Source: Tubiluchus corallicola
Lineage: Eukaryota > Priapulida > Priapulimorpha > Priapulimorphida > Tubiluchidae
Assembly: GCA_030141605.1 (NCBI GenBank)
Contig: JAQGDQ010000165.1
Location: 62,001 to 126,000 of the forward strand
Direction of reading: 5' to 3'
Length of the DNA stretch: 64,000 bases
This document shows, in pieces, positions 1-11,301 of this stretch. The translations under genes were made by a program, and so were the position numbers. Position 1 is the first letter of the stretch. Each line of letters begins with the position of its first letter. A model generated the notes under the pieces. It was not told the DNA's origin, did not search any database, and saw nothing but the letters and a program-made list of their open reading frames with translations.

Positions 1-115
1 ATCTACTGTATAGGCACTCTACATGCCACGATCTCTTTCCGCCATCTGCTGGTAAATTTAGAAAACAAAAGTTGGGTTTAAATTGAAGTTGTTCAAAGGA
101 ATAACTTCTGGTTCA

Positions 116-505
116 TTAAAGGAGAACCAAACGATTTTTCGTCTTAGCTCTATTTTGAAGTACGCTAAAAAGTATATATTTTAATACTTACATTAAAACC
201 AAAGTGTTTCTGTTAATTAAATATTAGCTTAAAAATTTAATTAACAGCCAGCAAATGTAGCAAACTTGACGTCAGAAATAAAGATATTCGTTGCAAGCGT
301 TGCAAAGTGTTTGGAATTGCGAAAGTGAAAATTGAAATACAATGTTACTGTAAAACATTTACTATAATACACAAAAACTTGGCAAATTTATGTTTAAAAA
401 CAAAGGTTATCACTGTGTCACTGTGCTATTTCACAAGTGTGTGAGACGTCAGAAACGAACTGTGAGGTACAGCACCTATTTTTTGTGCAACACTGTTCTG
501 AGATG
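116..505. mobile_element. Family B TTAA MITE, truncated copy B1
   Basis: Starts with TTAA then AGGAGAACCAAACGATTTTTC. It matches other family B copies through the internal words TTACTGTAAAACATT and ACACAAAAACTTGGCAAA. The right end is lost; a short family C end (AACTGTGAAAAGGCTGATT) follows at about 508-526. Confidence 0.65.
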
Positions 506-1579
506 TAGGAACTGTGAAAAGGCTGATTGGTAAGTTATCATTGTAACAAAAATATGCAAGACTTCTCGTTGATTTTATATTCTTAGTGCACTGCAGCATA
601 TATACAACAATTTCTTATTTAAACAAGTCAACAATTTTTAAATACATATTTCTACATCAACTGCTTACTCCCACTTAAAAAGCACGTGACAAGTATTCTA
701 CAGTATAAAATTTCATAAATAATAAAACTGTTAGTTTGGATACACTTATTTTATGCCACAATTTAAATAGAAATTTTGTACAAAAATTTTGAAATAAATC
801 ATATTCAGTTTAGGTTTAAATAAAACCAAGAATACAATGTTACAGAAAAATCTATTGAGGTACACACAGTGGCTTCTTTTGTTGTTATAAAAACCATAGT
901 CATGCAAAATTGCCTAAAGACACTAATAGCTCCTATTACTTTTGCAGTCAATAATTTAGCAATAGCAAAAAACGTCCACTTACAACTGACAAATACTAAA
1001 AGCCATATTTGGTACACTTTACTTTGAACTCTTGCAAAAAATAATTATACCTTACATCTTATATCAAAAAATATTCGTAGATAATCTAAAGAGAAACATA
1101 TTGACATACAGAAAGCGCGGGGAAAATTTGCCAAAAAATTCAAATGACCTTATGGTCTTAAATCAAACAAAAAAGTGGATTATAATGAATTACTATCAGC
1201 CTAGGCCAGGAATCAAGAAGCTTAACTGTATTTTAGTTGTTAATGCTTATGGTCCTGAAGGAGCTAAACATGATATCCAAATGGAAATAATTTTACCATT
1301 CCAAGTGGATTGTTTATTCATTTGCCTGTATTTTACAACCAGTACTAATATTTTATAATTTTGTATTTTTGGCTTTCTTCTTTTAATGTCTGATGGGATA
1401 AGTAGCTTAAAAGTATGTGCACAGAGATTTCCAAATCAACTTTCTGGCTCGGTAAGTATAAAGTTTGAATTATGTCCTAAATATTTGTAAAAATTTGTAC
1501 CTAAATTTAAATTTTGACTCTAGAATTTATTAGTTTAATACGTCCTTTTGCTGTTCATATCTGAGCATTTTCAGTCACT

Positions 1580-1680
1580 TGTTTTAGTTTAGTTTATTTA
1601 TTTCCAAAATGCTGTTATATAATGCATTGTTACAGAAATTACAATACAGGCTATTGCTGCTAGAAACAAAATAAAAATTA
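1580..1680 (-). mobile_element. Possible retroelement 3' tail
   Basis: TTTTAGTTTAGTTTATTTATT resembles the reverse complement of a short-repeat LINE/SINE tail preceded by a poly(A)-signal-like stretch. No coding part is attached, so this is weak. Confidence 0.25.
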
Positions 1681-2833
1681 AAGTGTCACCAGATATTGAG
1701 ATAATTTTATTGGCTCAGGCCAAAAAGATAAACTTGTAGAGGCTTAAACAGAAGGCAAAATGTAAAGACAAGAAGTAGAATGTGCGAAATAAAATAAACA
1801 AGGAGAATGAAGTATCAGGTTGATAATGAGGGTAAGAAATTGACAATGAAAAGTGAATGAGATGATGATGAAAATGAAGATTATTAGATTCACATGAGAA
1901 TCCAAAATAAAGCAGATCAATCAGCTGAGATTAATCAATGACTGCAGAAATTAGTACAGAGTTATGCCAGGAGTGTACTTTCTATGCTCTTTGGTTAATA
2001 TTTCTTAATCCTCTTCATTCTTGTACGACATGTGACTAATAAAGACTATCTTACATTATATCAAAATGTGTTCATTCAAAGTATCTTACATTATATTAGA
2101 ATGTGTTCAAAGTGCACAGTTTAAAACACAGGGGCTACCTTGCATTATCTTGCTATATAAACTTTTTTCAAAACAATCTGATGTACAGTAAACTATATAT
2201 AACTCGAATTCTTGAGTATCTCGAACAGACCTCGTGAACAGACTTTCCCTTTCATTTTTCTCTTCAACAAACATCGTGTAACTCGAATTACTGCATAACA
2301 CTGAATTCCCGGTAGAATTCTTAAGAATCTGATTCAAATTACCCGCCTATCTGGAACAGCCTCTGAAGCAAGAAGTCCTACATGAAAGTGTGCACCACAT
2401 TATGATTTTAACTGCTAGTTTTAGCAAAAATGCTAAGATTTCTTGTATTACCTTAGCAGAACGATGCACACAACATGGTTTAATAACTAGATATGTGGTG
2501 TGGCGCTCACCTGGTCTAGCTAGAGGTATGACTTGGAGTCAAAACAAGATTTAGGAAACGAGCCCAAACTTAGGCAACTATTCTGCCTACATTTTGCACA
2601 TTTTGTGAAAGATGGCAAACTAGCCGAATATCACTTCACTGCTTCAGTTTAAGATTAAACACCTGATTGGTAAAAATTTAGCACGTTAACCTCAAATAAA
2701 CAAGACAATTCAGACTGTACTAATTACTCCTAATCACTTGTGAATGACTTATAGGTGCCTGCTAGACAAAAGACCTGTAATTAACATTAATCATTACATT
2801 TGAAATACACTGAAGTTACACGTGTGATTACTG

Positions 2834-5800
2834 TTAGCTTCGAGGAAAACTGAATCCTTTTGAACCATCGGGGGAGTGAGGTTCCCGAATTGTGTCTACA
2901 GGACTCTGCGGAGGCTGTGCTATAGTTACTGATCTGAAAATGTAGAAAATGCAGGATTAGAATGTAATATAATTATCTGCTTAATTATTAGTTCATAACA
3001 TATTTATTTATATATCGGGTGGTACAGAAAAACTGCACCTGTTTCGGTTACAATAATATTAGAAGTAAGTACCCCAAGAGGTTGAATTTTCATGACTTTG
3101 TATCACAATCCATTAGCTTCTGGCTGTGGAAACTACAAGTTTAAGGCAGCACTGGTTCTTAAAAATTATGGCTGAAAAGCTTTTGCATGTTAAAAATTAA
3201 ATACTGGAACAATGTCAGCAATAATCGTCAACTGAAAAAGAAGTTGCGTTGATGTATAAAGGTACGACTCCATGTGTACATAATGCGTAATCTGTAATAG
3301 TGATGCATGTTCTGTATTCACTCACACGTGATCACCATCGTCGGAATACGGCGAAATACATATAACAGTGAGGAATAGTGGCGCGAACACAAAATTGGGT
3401 TTGTGTGGTAATAATTCTTTTACATAAGTTATACTTGAAAAAATAGCATATTTCCTTTCAATATTTTAAAGAGCAGATTGTTTTGACCTACACTTAAGAT
3501 TGGGTCCAGTTTTGCTTTAAGCTTTCCTGTCTGATACTTATGTAATTAGAAAAGAAAATTCTTAGTAATTTAAATATTTGTTCTACCTGATAAAATGTCA
3601 CCGACTCACCTTCCCATTGTGCACCACTGACTCACCAAAAAAAACACATTATTGATCTTATTGAGTAATTTTCATTTTTGCTTAGTTAGTGAAGTATACA
3701 CTAGGATTTCTACGTTTCTTGTGTAAAGTCTGAAAAAAATGTTAGCCAAACTTGTTTCAAACAACTTACTATTAAAATGACCGTACCTAACGGTCATCAC
3801 GGGAGTCAAAATTTACAAGTTTTATACAGCATTGCTGCTAACACCAGTTCTGTATACAATAAGGCTGTATGTAAGTGATAGAAAAGTTCAAGAGGAAGTT
3901 TCCTAGCTTAATTTAAGTAAAGGATTTTCTTGTTCTTTAAAGGCTGACGAGCAGAGCTCGCCCGAAATCAGTTTCAAGATGGAATATCCTCCTCCATCAT
4001 TTTTCTGCTACGGAAATTTTGAAACTCAGAATTATCCATAATAATTAATTATAATTAAGGCCGGAACTTAAATGAATCACAAATGAATTTCCTTGGTTAA
4101 TATCAGTACTGATTGTTTACTGAGGAATGATTTGCTTCACCAAAAATCTCAACAAATTGTTTGAATTTGATGTCGACTTTGAGCAATTTCCATAACAGTG
4201 AATTGTTTATGGCAACTTCGGAGTTATCTGGTGGACACACCTTATGAAGGCAGTAAAAATCTTCTTACTTATGGCCTGCAGCATCTTTTTTGTTAATAGA
4301 TACTCATAGCAGTTATTATAAAGGCCCATAAATGTGCAGTATTTTCAAAATTTGTAATACTGTTATGAACTGTACGAGTGAAACTCTGGTTACTTTTCTT
4401 GTAGTTTACTGTTACTCCTTAAAGGAAAACCGGACAATTGATTAGACTCGATTTGATTTTAATTTACTGTGCAAAATATACATTTTCTTGCCTATAAGAG
4501 TTAGCAATTGTTTCTAATATTTGAATAATTACCTTGGAAAGTTAATGGCAACCAAACACAGTTGTCGCTTACGTGACAAACTAACGACAGTTTGTGCAAT
4601 GGTAGGTATCTTTCTCAAGCACATTTACGTAAGCAAAGATTGCTATAAAACGCTGATGTGATGTCATCAAAATGAGCTCTATGTCACAGACGAACACTCC
4701 AGTCCACGATTATGCTTATCATGGTATTGTGCCTATTTGGCAAATGTGACAAAAAGGCACCTTTGCCAGTCTTAGTGAATTCGTTAAGCTGCCCGTAGCT
4801 TTGAAAGTTTAACAAAATTTAAATATCAGAGGTTACTATTATTTAATGTAAGCTTTGATTTAAAAAAAGCTATTGTAGTTTTCAATATTTTAGAACATAT
4901 TTTATTTTGAACTAATGTTTACACAATAGTCCGGTTTTCCTTTAAGAGTAGACTTGAAGCCAAAGTCTATCAGAGTGTTGTCGCTGGACAATTGAAATAT
5001 TCTGCATTAGCTGATTTCACATAAGTGCTACTGTACATTGTTACAGTGCAAACACCGCAGTTACTGGAAGCATTTTTTAAATCATTTTGCCAAAAGCAAT
5101 TTTTAATTTGTCCAAGATAAGCAAATGTGTTTCATATATACTTTACACGAAAGCACATTGTGTGAGGAGTACAAACCTACATAAAAATTGTCAAATATAA
5201 CATAATCGCTGCTTAGTAAGAGCAGGTTTTGATGAACATATGCAATATGCAAGCAAATTCTTACGGTCCCGAAAGAAGTTAATGACGTGGAAGTGAAAAA
5301 ATTTATATAAACAAAACAAAACTATTTACCTTACGGGCGCCTGGATTTCTGCTTCTCTGGAAGGTGCTCCCATGATCCGCAAACGTGCTTCTGCATACTC
5401 TGCCTCTCTCTGTTGCAGACTCTTCACCGGTTGTGTTCCCTTTTCGTCGGCATTGTCAGATAGTTTTGAAGCGCTAGACGGTCGCTTAAGAATCTTCAAC
5501 TGTGGCTGATACTGAGTTCGGAAAGTGTCTTCCGTTAGCAAGTGAGGCTCAGTACTGCAAAAAAAAACTAACATCAATTTTTTTATCCTTATCCCCCAGT
5601 TCATTGAAAACATAATAGTTGTCAGTGCTGGGAATGTGTGCACTTATGCATTACAGAAAGTCCTCGCTTAACAACTCCCCGCTTAGCATCATTTTGTTTT
5701 AACGACGCTGAACATTTGACACCTTTTTCTCACTTAACGACCCACTTTTTCCTTTAACAATGATTTTTTTACTTTGCTTAAAACCTATTTTTATTTTGTC

Positions 5801-8800
5801 AACAACTTTTTTACCTAATTCTAAGCATTAGAAATGGTTATATTGCATTATCCAGTTCTAAAAACGTACTACTAACATAAAGCACTACAATTATTATATG
5901 TTTTTGCTTCCTGACTGACTGCGCACTAAATGCTAGCTGTTTGTATCAAGCGAGATCTATTTATACGCCTCCAGATACCTGAGTTCCAACTTTATGCCAA
6001 GGAAATTTGTCTGTAACATGTCGCTATAGCAACCTGCTAGCACTATATTCATGAAACTATCCCAAGGTTGCTCCAAAGCTTGGCTTTCACTAGGCAGGGT
6101 TGAACCGCTAACTGCCCATATATAGAGCTTCAACATTAACAAGAAAGAACCCACCAGCAAGTCTATCTAAGTATTGGTAAAAAAGATAGGTGGTTTCAAG
6201 TAAACAGAAAGAAATTAATCGGTAGAAATATGAATAAAACTCACGAAACATTTAATTTATATAATTTAAGCAGTATCAATTTTTGCCTGTGGAACATCTC
6301 TCAATTCTTTTACATTATTTTCTATGGAAATCTTAGTTTCAAAATCGGAACAAACCTGTTACTCGTGTTTTGCGACTTAATACTGACATCATTCACTTCT
6401 TGTTCCTTTGTAGCGAGTTTCTCCAATTTTTTGTCAAAAGCCTGGAATGTTATCGGAGTCTTATTATAAATAATTTTGTTATAAATCATGTCAGTTAAGC
6501 AAAAAAGTTAAAAAGAAAATGTAGAAAATTAACTGTATACATGAAGCTTCTACATATTTAGAAAGCACAACAAGTTCTTATACATGAATGTGGTACCGGT
6601 AACTACCAAATTTCAATGTGCCAGGTTTGTGTGCCGAGTGGTGCAGAAAAATGGCTGATTCGTTAACCTCGTCAGTCTTTGTCATTTGATTTTTGCCATT
6701 ACGCATTTCTATTATTTCAGAAAATTTTATGTAATTACATCATAGATAAAACAATAAAGCCAAAATACACAAACTGGCCGACGTCGGCCATGTTAAAACG
6801 ATCGCCCAAATTAGACTACGTTAATTTCAAATCAAAGGTGATACACGGAATCTATCAAAGTGGCCGTGAAGACATTAGCCACCCTAAAATGGGAATGAGT
6901 TTTATTTTGCACGGCGTATCACGGCCGGCCAAGTGCTTAAGTGCTTTATCCAATCAGGGATCAGTATTCCAGCATTGGTTTTTGCTTTTCCCACAACTCG
7001 TACTGGGATGCGATATGCATAATTATACACACTGTATTAGACCAGTAGAAAAACAATCAGTTTAGTCATAGTACGGAGTGGTAAATGAATATATCAGTCT
7101 TAGTAGAGCAAGAATCAACTTTCAAGTTTATAGAACTGGCTAAACAAGCAACTTGTTTATGGGATTATACAGGTCCTGCATATAAAGCTTGCAATGCCAA
7201 AAGTCGTACTTGGGAGTACATTGCCAAAACAATGTGCATATCCAATTTTTTAATTTAACTGCAATATTTATGTATGTCACGCACTAGTGACACAAAATTG
7301 AGCTTAAAAAACAAGATAATTTCCTAAATAATTGATGATAGATCTAAATAATGTGAAGTCGGAGTCAGCAGTAAATTGACTGCTAAAAAAGTCGGAGTCG
7401 GCAGTAAATTTACTGCTAAAAAAGTCGGAGTTCTTCAAACTTGGGGTTTCGGAGTTGGGACTCGGGAGTACACTTATTGTTAGAGGAGTCGGTAAAAAAT
7501 AGACAAACTCAAACTCCAGTTACCTTAACTTTTAACGTATTTATGCATAGCGTCCCATTTTGGGATGCTTTTGTATTGGTGTCTATGCAGCTAGACTGTT
7601 TTTTGAGCATAAGGAGCAGTGATGGAATGCCACTGTAGCTAAATGTTGAGTATATTACAAACTTTTACTTAAAGGAATCAGAGTAGTAGTCTGAGGTTGG
7701 GTTCCTAAAATTCTAGGAGTCGGAGCCAGAGTCAGTAGTTTCATGTACCAACTCCACAGCCCTGGATAGATCTAATTTTCAACATTAAAATTTAACTCCA
7801 CAAGTACTAAAACTAAATGATGGAGAAATGTTTAGTTGTACAATCATCATTACTGTCACACTCTCTCTTACGCAAACGGCTGTTTATCAGCTCTTTCGAC
7901 ATCCGCTGAACGGTAACTGTCAGACGGCATTTGACGTACGACCATTTTTAGGCGACCGTGTATCACTAACTTAAAGGATTTAAAGGTCAGTGGGCATTCA
8001 ATGTGAAAGTTGTTGGAAAAAACAGGAATACAGGCCTGTCTAATAGATTGGTAGGCATTTATAAATATTTCATGATTACTCTTACTCGTATTTCTAGCAA
8101 TTAAAAATTTTTTATTTTTTAGAATTCTGTAAAACCTTAACAGAGATTATAAGTCATGTAATAGTTGCCAGTTTATCAAGACTGCAAATCTATTGGAATT
8201 GGTCATCAATAATGTTTATCAATCGATTTATTGATGTTTTTTGCAAGGCCAATACAACCACTTTTCTTTACAATGATCAAACTTCAGACAGCCTCAAAAA
8301 CATTTGTAAAAAATTGAAAGCAAATCAGCAGCACAAGTTCATGGTAAAAAATAGTTTAACCCTTTCAAGAAGATTTGGAAAGAAAAGATAATGCATTAGT
8401 AAAATTTTCGTGTTTAATCAGATGACAAAGACGTTGCTATAAATTTCAGTTTTCCCAAAATCCACCACATTGCTGGATATGATGCATCTTTAAATCGTAG
8501 CTTTGAACTGGAAACATAAATTAGAACTAACTTTGCCTATTTTTTTGTGTCTAAGTTTTGTCAGCAGTGGTCATGTAGTCAGACAACGTTTACGGTAAGA
8601 TCGGTTTTCATCACGTCTGAAAAGAGGCAGTGTAACAGATGCCCACAAGTAGCTGTTGGTAGCAGGATTTATATATATAAACCAGTCTAAAACAACAACA
8701 CAAAACAAAAAGTTTACTATCGAATTTGTAGTAGCTGTGGCTGTGTAATAGGCCATCACAATGTTTAGTCACATAGGATAATTACACCCTTTTGCTGGGT

Positions 8801-9341
8801 TTAAATTGTTCAGCACCAGTTACCAGTCGTCACACGTTTTTTTCCAATACGTTATTGCCTGTTGAGGATGCTGACGTCAAAATTTTTACATTTAACATAT
8901 TTCTCTGAACATAGACTTGTTTACAGTTCCGATAAAAACGTATCCATAATCTACGACTTTATAATTATAATTTATAGCTGTGTGTTAAACTTAAGGTATT
9001 TACTGAGGACAATGCGAGTGTATCCCGTCAGACAAGTGGAAATGGAGAGACGGAGGGATTGCCAGAAAGGCAGAGGTAACTCAATGCAAATATATGATCC
9101 GCCTGAAATACGGTACAGGAACTATTGTTATACATCACCCACAGCCCTAACTGTCCCATCAAAACAAACTTTGCAAAAATAAGCCTTTTATCTTTATAAG
9201 CTATTACTTAGTTTAGAATACACTTAGCATTTTTTCATTTTACTAGAACATGCAGACCTATATTCGTACAAAAAATACCTCACTATCAGCTAAATCTTCC
9301 CAGTTATCAAAATCTTCATCGTCACTTATGTGAGAAGCCAT
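2834..9341 (-). CDS. SZRD1: SUZ RNA-binding domain-containing protein 1 orthologue, 4 exons, 157 aa
   Basis: Small, probably cytoplasmic RNA-associated protein of the SUZ family. Coding exons on the minus strand: 9341-9279, 6441-6356, 5554-5330 and 2933-2834; phases join as 0, 2, 2 and every intron is GT-AG. The N-terminus is acidic (DDEDFDNWEDLADSE), as in the vertebrate protein. Exon 3 holds the ILKRP motif and the SUZ core (VKSLQQREAEYAEARLRIMG). Exon 4 encodes the conserved tail (IREP, then SPDGSKGF) and a TAA stop. The 157-aa length is close to the human protein (about 152 aa). The start at 9341 was chosen over an in-frame upstream ATG at 9464 because that one would overlap TTC36 coding sequence and give an N-terminus unlike the family. 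The gene lies head to head with TTC36. Introns carry A, B, E and hAT-type elements. The family assignment is secure; the role in RNA binding is known only from the family. Confidence 0.93.
3371..3520. mobile_element. Family B TTAA MITE, right-end fragment B2
   Basis: Shows the family B right-hand segment (GGTAATAATTCTTTTACATAAG, here slightly changed, then TTTCAATATTTTAAAG) and ends GGGTCCAGTTTTGC followed by TTAA at 3517-3520. It lies in SZRD1 intron 3. Confidence 0.7.
4419..4945. mobile_element. Family A TTAA MITE, complete copy A1
   Basis: A 519-bp element bounded by TTAA at 4419-4422 and 4942-4945, with inverted termini AGGAAAACCGGAC and GTCCGGTTTTCCT. TTAA target duplication and no ORF suggest a non-autonomous piggyBac-type element. 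It lies in SZRD1 intron 3. Copies A2 and A3 match along the whole length. Confidence 0.85.
5652..5775. mobile_element. Family E pogo/Tigger-like element, one end (E1)
   Basis: ACAGAAAGTCCTCGCTTAAC, followed by CACTTAACGACCCAC, matches the E terminus. Only one end is recognisable; it lies in SZRD1 intron 2. Confidence 0.55.
7337..7775. mobile_element. hAT-like MITE with flanking direct repeat
   Basis: The right end CCAACTCCACAGCCCTG and internal GTCGGAGTC repeats match the widespread animal hAT terminus CAGGGCTGTGGAGTCGG. The direct repeat GATAGATCTAA at 7337-7347 and 7765-7775 includes the 8-bp target duplication expected for hAT. The left terminus is decayed. It lies in SZRD1 intron 1. Confidence 0.7.
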
Positions 9342-9408
9342 TTTAGAAACGTGTGCTGCCACATCGCGATAGTTTCTGTAAACGTTATGCAGAGGACAAA
9401 ATCGGAAA
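9342..9408. promoter_or_regulatory. Shared divergent promoter / 5' UTR interval between SZRD1 and TTC36
   Basis: Only 67 bp separate the SZRD1 ATG (minus, 9341) from the TTC36 ATG (plus, 9409). Both genes are complete and diverge, so the core promoter elements must lie in this interval or overlap the opposite first exon, unless either gene has an unseen 5' non-coding exon. No TATA box is obvious; the interval contains ACATCGCGATAG. The promoter role is inferred from geometry. Confidence 0.6.
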
Positions 9409-11301
9409 ATGTCGCGTCCTTCACTTTGTGCAAATGATCGCGCTGTCCTGAATAGTATATTCAACCCATTATTGCCAACCGGAGACGTGTTAGATGAAAA
9501 AGATATACCGGAAGAGTTAAAAGGTAAGAATTGGTAAAGAGTTAATTATAACTATTTGAGAAACAATTATTAGAAAATGAAGCCATTTCAGCTAATAAAC
9601 TAATAAGTAATATTAGTAATACTAATAGTAATACATAGACCTTGAACCAGTTAACAACAAACGAATTTATTTTTCAGAAGCAGAAGTTGAAACCGATGAA
9701 GTGTTAAAGGCCAGAGAGTTAGAGTTGGACGCTGTTAACAAAGCAGAAGCAGGAAAGTTTGAGGAAGCTTTAACATTATTCAATGAAGCCATTGAAGTAG
9801 CACCACAAAGGGCTTCCGGATATAATAACCGTGGCCAATTGTTACGGCTTAAAGGAGATATACATGGTAATACATTCAAAATCTATGAGATCATCAAAGT
9901 TTATAAAAATCATTAAATGAATATTATAGTAGCTGCACAGGGGTATACCTGCTATAGTTTAAAATTATCTTCCAATGTCATTAATTTTTTTCATGATGAT
10001 AATAACTAATACACCTAACTAATAAAACAGAACCCTAATAATAGTATAAGTTTTTTAATTCCAAAAATAAAGCTCTATTGTCAGTTAAGTTTTCTCTTGT
10101 ATGATTGGCTTAATTATTTTTTTTAAAATTTTGATGTGATAATTAATAAGAGGATCTAGGTGTAACTGAAATTCGTGATTACTAGTGATTAGCTTTTAAT
10201 TAAAAATATTGATGTGGAATATATTGATGGGACCCATAATGGGGGATGAAAATGCTGAGAAAATAGTGATATGTCTTTTTCATTATAATTTTTAAACCTT
10301 GGCCTGTCACATTTACAGGCCTGTCCACATGTCATAATTTTTATGGTGCTACGTTAGTTTTAATTATTAGTGTATTGTTATACATTTTGCCATTGTACAA
10401 GCTGGGACTCAGCACTAGGAGGGCTTTCTTAATGATTGATATAAGACCACAGTGTAGTCATTTATGGTTGACAAGGTTAATTCTTTGAGATGAGGCACTG
10501 AACTAGACGAGGTCTATAGTTGTCAGATATGTGTATGAATTACCTTTCAGCAGGAGAAGGAGCTATCAGTACGTATAAATGAAATTGCCCAGTAGCAGTA
10601 TATTCACTGCTCTCCCTATCCATTTGCTATGCAGCTCTAGTGCTTCCTTACTTGTGAAATCAAGCAAACACCGTTTGTGGAGCTGCCTTTCCTCCATAGT
10701 AATTAGGACTGAGCATCGAAAGTTCAAATTCGATTTGAACCTAGAATTATATTCAAAGCTTTAACTACATGCATTCTTTATCATGAAAACATTTGAGACA
10801 CTATTTTTAAATATATTATTAGTGTTTTTACTGCACAACAAAATCAGGTAATATGCATGATCTTTGTGAGACCACTTTTTGTTACTGATTAGAAATGCCG
10901 AAAAATTCAGTTTGATTCGAATTCGAAAGTCACAACTTTGATTCGATTCAAATTTTCTTTCTTGTAGACAGTGCTTTCCTCGGTAGTAATCCTTTTATAT
11001 TTTGTCATCATTTAATTCTTAATTGACAGGTGCAGTTAAGGATCTGGACAAAGCCATTGAACTGAGTGGTGGTAAAGGCAAGTCAGCATGTCAGGCGTAC
11101 ACACAGCGAGGACTTATTCATCGATTTGAAGGAAATGTTGATGCCGCCCGTCATGACTTCACACAAGCAGCAGAGCTTGGATCAGAGTTTGCAAAAAGCC
11201 AGTTAATACAGCTTAACCCGTATGCTGCTCTGTGCAACAAGATGCTTGCTCAAGCTTTTGGCAAATTACAAAGAGGAGAAAGAGACGAAGGAGAAAATTA
11301 G
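9409..11301 (+). CDS. TTC36: Tetratricopeptide repeat protein 36 orthologue, 3 exons, 191 aa
   Basis: Exons 9409-9523, 9678-9866 and 11030-11301 join in phases 1 and 1 with GT-AG introns and end in TAG. The product (191 aa; human about 189 aa) begins with the family's short leader (NDRAVLNSIFNP) and then three TPR units: about residues 48-81 (ARELELDAVNKAEAGKFEEA), 82-115 (APQRASGYNNRGQLLRLKGD) and 120-155 (QAYTQRGLIHRFEGNVDAAR). The conserved C-terminus LNPYAALCNKML follows. TTC36 is a small chaperone-type TPR adaptor (also called HBP21, Hsp70-binding), so protein-protein interaction is the likely role. Intron 1 is short (154 bp); intron 2 carries a possible MITE remnant. It diverges from SZRD1 across a 67-bp gap. 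Orthology is very likely; Hsp70 binding here is inferred from the family. Confidence 0.95.
10690..10970. mobile_element. Possible MITE remnant in TTC36 intron 2
   Basis: Words built on TTCGATTTGAAC near 10728 and GATTCGAATTCGAAAG near 10915 face each other across about 200 bp, as in decayed terminal inverted repeats. No target duplication is clear. Confidence 0.3.

Larger units (their letters stand above)
1..2833. other. Intergenic flank downstream of SZRD1, no gene seen
   Basis: Beyond the family B fragment (120-505), a possible retroelement tail near 1580 and a decayed TIR-like patch near 2180-2330, I see no supported gene. Open frames here (for example 1032-1358) lack homology, splice context and codon character. 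Confidence 0.6.

Noticed and set aside
5957-6160. 67-aa minus ORF in SZRD1 intron 2 as an extra exon or transposase piece
   Set aside because: No similarity recognised, and the SZRD1 phases join without it.
6679-7065. 128-aa ORF in SZRD1 intron 1
   Set aside because: No homology I recognise and no splice or start context; the CpG-rich part is reported as a possible regulatory patch instead.
9258-9464. SZRD1 starting at the upstream in-frame ATG (9464)
   Set aside because: It would run antisense through TTC36 exon 1 and give a leader unlike the family; the ATG at 9341 fits the known N-terminus.
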